NCBI GenBank assembly: GCA_004525875.1
Contig: SPBQ01000119.1
Span: 1 to 7,060, forward strand
Source of the DNA: Myxococcales bacterium
GTDB taxonomy: Bacteria; Desulfobacterota_B; Binatia; UBA1149; SPBQ01
Reading direction: 5' to 3'
Length of the DNA stretch: 7,060 nt
Of the stretch, positions 5,853 through 7,060 are shown one piece after another; the stretch's first letter is position 1, and each line of letters begins with the position of its first letter. The notes under the pieces were generated by a model. It saw only the letters and a program-made list of their open reading frames with translations, was not told where the DNA came from and did no database searches. The translations under genes and the position numbers were made by a program.

Positions 5853-5887
5853 AGCTCGCAACAGCGGTTCGATCGAGCTGCTGTTGC
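5853..5887. repeat. Two interlocking inverted repeats in the SDR/CNNM divergent spacer
   Basis: AGCTCG (5853-5858) pairs with CGAGCT (5874-5879), and GCAACAGC (5858-5865) pairs with GCTGTTGC (5880-5887). The order is A-B-A'-B'. The 8-bp repeat encloses a 14-nt loop containing the palindrome TCGATCGA (5869-5876). The site starts 12 bp upstream of the SDR start and ends about 50 bp upstream of the CNNM-gene start, so it could be an operator or alternating leader hairpins. Confidence 0.45.
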
Positions 5888-5936
5888 CTGACCCGGCCGA
5901 CCAGCGTAACGATGCCGTCTCGACGGTTGCGCGACG

Positions 5937-6962
5937 ATGCTCTCCGACCTCATGCTCCCACTCACGTGGGCCGGGATTCTCCTGTGCCTCTCGCAGTCCG
6001 CGATCTTCTCGGGCGTGAATCTCGCCTTGTTCAGCATCGCCCGCCTCAATCTCGAGCTGGAAGCGAGAGCCGGGAGCGAGGCAGCGAAACGCGTCCTCGA
6101 GCTGCGGCGCGACTCGAACATGGCACTGGCGACGATCCTGTGGGGGAACGTCGCCATCAACGTCCTGCTCACGATTCTGGCCGACTCGGTGCTCGCCGGC
6201 GCGACGGCGTTCCTGTTCTCCACGGTCCTGATCACAGTGTTCGGCGAGATCATCCCGCAAGCGTACTTCTCGCGGCGTGCAATGGCCGTGGCGAGCTTCC
6301 TCGCGCCCATGCTCCGGTTCTACCAGCTGGTACTGTGGCCGGTCGCACGCCCCACCGCGATGGCGCTCGACGGATGGCTCGGCCCGGAGGGGGTCCAGTA
6401 TTTCCGTGAGAGTCAGCTGCGCCAGCTGATACGCCAGCACATCGCGAACCCGGACAGCGAGGTCGATCGGGTGGAGGGACTCGGCGCGATCAACTTCCTC
6501 GCCGTCGACGACATCTCGGCATACGAAGTGGGCGAGCCCGTCGATCCCGCGAGCGTGATCGCGCTGGAGATCGAGGGCAACCAACCGAAGTTCCCGTCGT
6601 TCGAGCACGCGCCTGACGATCCGTTCCTCCAGCAGGTGCACGCGTCCGAGAAACGATGGGTGATCCTCACCGACCCGGGCGGCGAACCCAAGCTCGTGCT
6701 CGACGCCGACGGCTTCCTGCGCGCCGCCCTCCTCGACAGCGGCGTCATCAGCCCTTACCGCTACTGCCACAGACCGCTGATCGCGACACGTGGCGACACG
6801 CCACTCGGGGAGTTGCTGCACGGCTTCGAAGCGCGAACCACGCGCACCGGCGACGCGATCATCGACCACGACATCATCCTGGTGTGGACCGACACGCCCC
6901 GCATCATCACCGGTGCCGACGTGCTCGGCCGGCTGATGCGCGGAATCGCGCGGAAGGTCTAG
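5937..6962 (+). CDS. CNNM/DUF21-domain membrane protein
   Basis: A 341-aa inner-membrane protein with an N-terminal CNNM (DUF21) domain, the membrane part of CorC/CNNM-type divalent-cation (Mg2+) transport or homeostasis proteins. Hydrophobic segments lie at about 9-34, 64-82, 86-106 and 115-137. Family-type motifs are SGVNLALFSIARLNLE (25-40), ATILWGNVAINVLLT (65-79) and FGEIIPQAYFSRR (102-114); many relatives have FGEIIPK, here Q108. The cytoplasmic C-terminal part (about 150-341) resembles a diverged CBS-pair region, ending HDIILVWTDTPRIITGADVLGRLMRG, and lacks an obvious CorC_HlyC domain. The start is ATG 5937: the frame is closed by TAA at 5907-5909, so no longer start exists, but no clear ribosome binding site is visible. 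Divergent from the SDR, convergent with the crotonase-like gene. Cation transport is inferred from the family; a direct role in the neighbouring catabolic genes is unlikely. Confidence 0.85.
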   Translation: MLSDLMLPLTWAGILLCLSQSAIFSGVNLALFSIARLNLELEARAGSEAAKRVLELRRDSNMALATILWGNVAINVLLTILADSVLAGATAFLFSTVLITVFGEIIPQAYFSRRAMAVASFLAPMLRFYQLVLWPVARPTAMALDGWLGPEGVQYFRESQLRQLIRQHIANPDSEVDRVEGLGAINFLAVDDISAYEVGEPVDPASVIALEIEGNQPKFPSFEHAPDDPFLQQVHASEKRWVILTDPGGEPKLVLDADGFLRAALLDSGVISPYRYCHRPLIATRGDTPLGELLHGFEARTTRTGDAIIDHDIILVWTDTPRIITGADVLGRLMRGIARKV

Positions 6963-6994
6963 AGCGACCACTCCACGGCGGCTTAGACTTCTTT
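6957..6994 (+). terminator. Possible intrinsic terminator of the CNNM-domain gene
   Basis: GTCTA (6957-6961) pairs with TAGAC (6984-6988), and after a one-base bulge AGC (6963-6965) pairs with GCT (6981-6983). The loop is 15 nt and TTCTTT follows (6989-6994). The stem includes the stop codon, and the right side runs into the convergent gene's stop. The stem is short and the loop long, so this is tentative. Confidence 0.33.
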
Positions 6995-7060
6995 GCCCCC
7001 TGAGAACCGATTGCCCGGAAGCTCATCGCGGAACACCGGTTTGCGCTTCTCTCTACGTGC
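6983..7060 (-). CDS. C-terminal end of a probable enoyl-CoA hydratase/isomerase (crotonase family), partial
   Basis: Reading the minus strand from the right edge gives 25 residues, ARREKRKPVFRDELPGNRFS and then GGKEV, followed by TAA at 6983-6985. The run EKRKPVF followed by a short tail is the usual C-terminal end of crotonase-family enzymes (enoyl-CoA hydratase/isomerase), where it follows the last helix. The stop lies 20 bp from the stop of the convergent CNNM-domain gene, which suits a real gene end. The rest of the gene is outside the window, so family membership rests on one short motif, and other acyl-CoA enzymes cannot be excluded. Same strand as the BadH-like SDR but separated from it by the CNNM gene. 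Confidence 0.5.
   Translation of the reverse strand, partial: ARREKRKPVFRDELPGNRFSGGKEV

Noticed and set aside
5853..5887. RNA pseudoknot (H-type) as the explanation of the interleaved repeats
   Set aside because: The loops that would have to cross the 6-bp and 8-bp stems are about zero nucleotides long, which is not feasible; alternating hairpins or a DNA-level operator are kept instead.
5487..6971. 494-aa open frame on the minus strand opposite the CNNM gene and overlapping the SDR
   Set aside because: It overlaps two genes with clear family motifs; its composition (Arg/Glu/Val/Asp/His-rich, no recognisable fold) is typical of an antisense shadow in high-GC DNA.
1..7060. Mobile element, CRISPR array, toxin-antitoxin or anti-phage system, tRNA or rRNA
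   Set aside because: I saw no transposase-like frame, no regularly spaced repeats, no toxin or nuclease motif and no RNA-gene signature on either strand; the window reads as ordinary chromosomal metabolic and regulatory genes.

Overview
The window is GC-rich, densely packed, bacterial chromosomal DNA, almost certainly from a Gram-negative environmental organism. The clearest sign of a Gram-negative is a DUF1329 protein with a signal peptide, a periplasmic family of outer-membrane-containing bacteria. The strong G/C bias at third codon positions, together with a luciferase-like flavin monooxygenase, a PPOX/FDOR-type flavoprotein, a BadH-like dehydrogenase and the tail of a crotonase, would fit lineages such as Binatota, Myxococcota or high-GC Pseudomonadota. 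The sequence alone does not settle the phylum.

Layout from left to right. (1) Positions 1-680, plus strand: a CheY-like receiver domain, open at the left edge and possibly the tail of a longer sensor kinase, is followed through a 4-bp ATGA overlap by a 78-aa protein with a CxxC...HxxC metal-binding pattern. (2) Positions 820-2130, plus strand: a DUF1329 secreted protein behind a candidate extended -10 promoter and a good ribosome binding site. It ends inside a 12-bp perfect hairpin that also closes the convergent gene. (3) Positions 2140-3850, minus strand: a two-gene operon in which a hot-dog-fold thioesterase is followed after 4 bp by a luciferase-like monooxygenase. (4) Positions 3923-4348, plus strand: a small PPOX/FDOR flavin-fold protein divergent from that operon. 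Its 3' end overlaps by 16 bp the convergent HxlR-type regulator (4333-4851, minus). (5) Positions 4852-5076: a 225-bp gap with no gene but some repeats. (6) Positions 5077-5841, minus strand: an SDR dehydrogenase very like BadH. (7) Positions 5937-6962, plus strand: a membrane protein with a CNNM/DUF21 domain, divergent from the SDR across a 95-bp spacer that contains interlocking inverted repeats. (8) Positions 6983-7060, minus strand: 25 C-terminal residues of what looks like an enoyl-CoA hydratase/isomerase.

How the genes may work together: the thioesterase, flavin monooxygenase, PPOX-type protein, HxlR regulator, SDR and crotonase tail form a plausible acyl-CoA, aromatic or xenobiotic catabolism neighbourhood, with HxlR as the likely local regulator. 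This is inference from family knowledge; no substrate can be read from the sequence. I see no mobile element, CRISPR array, tRNA or rRNA, and no convincing sign of a new multi-gene system. The items most worth a second look are the DNA structures at the gene junctions and the thioesterase-monooxygenase pairing.
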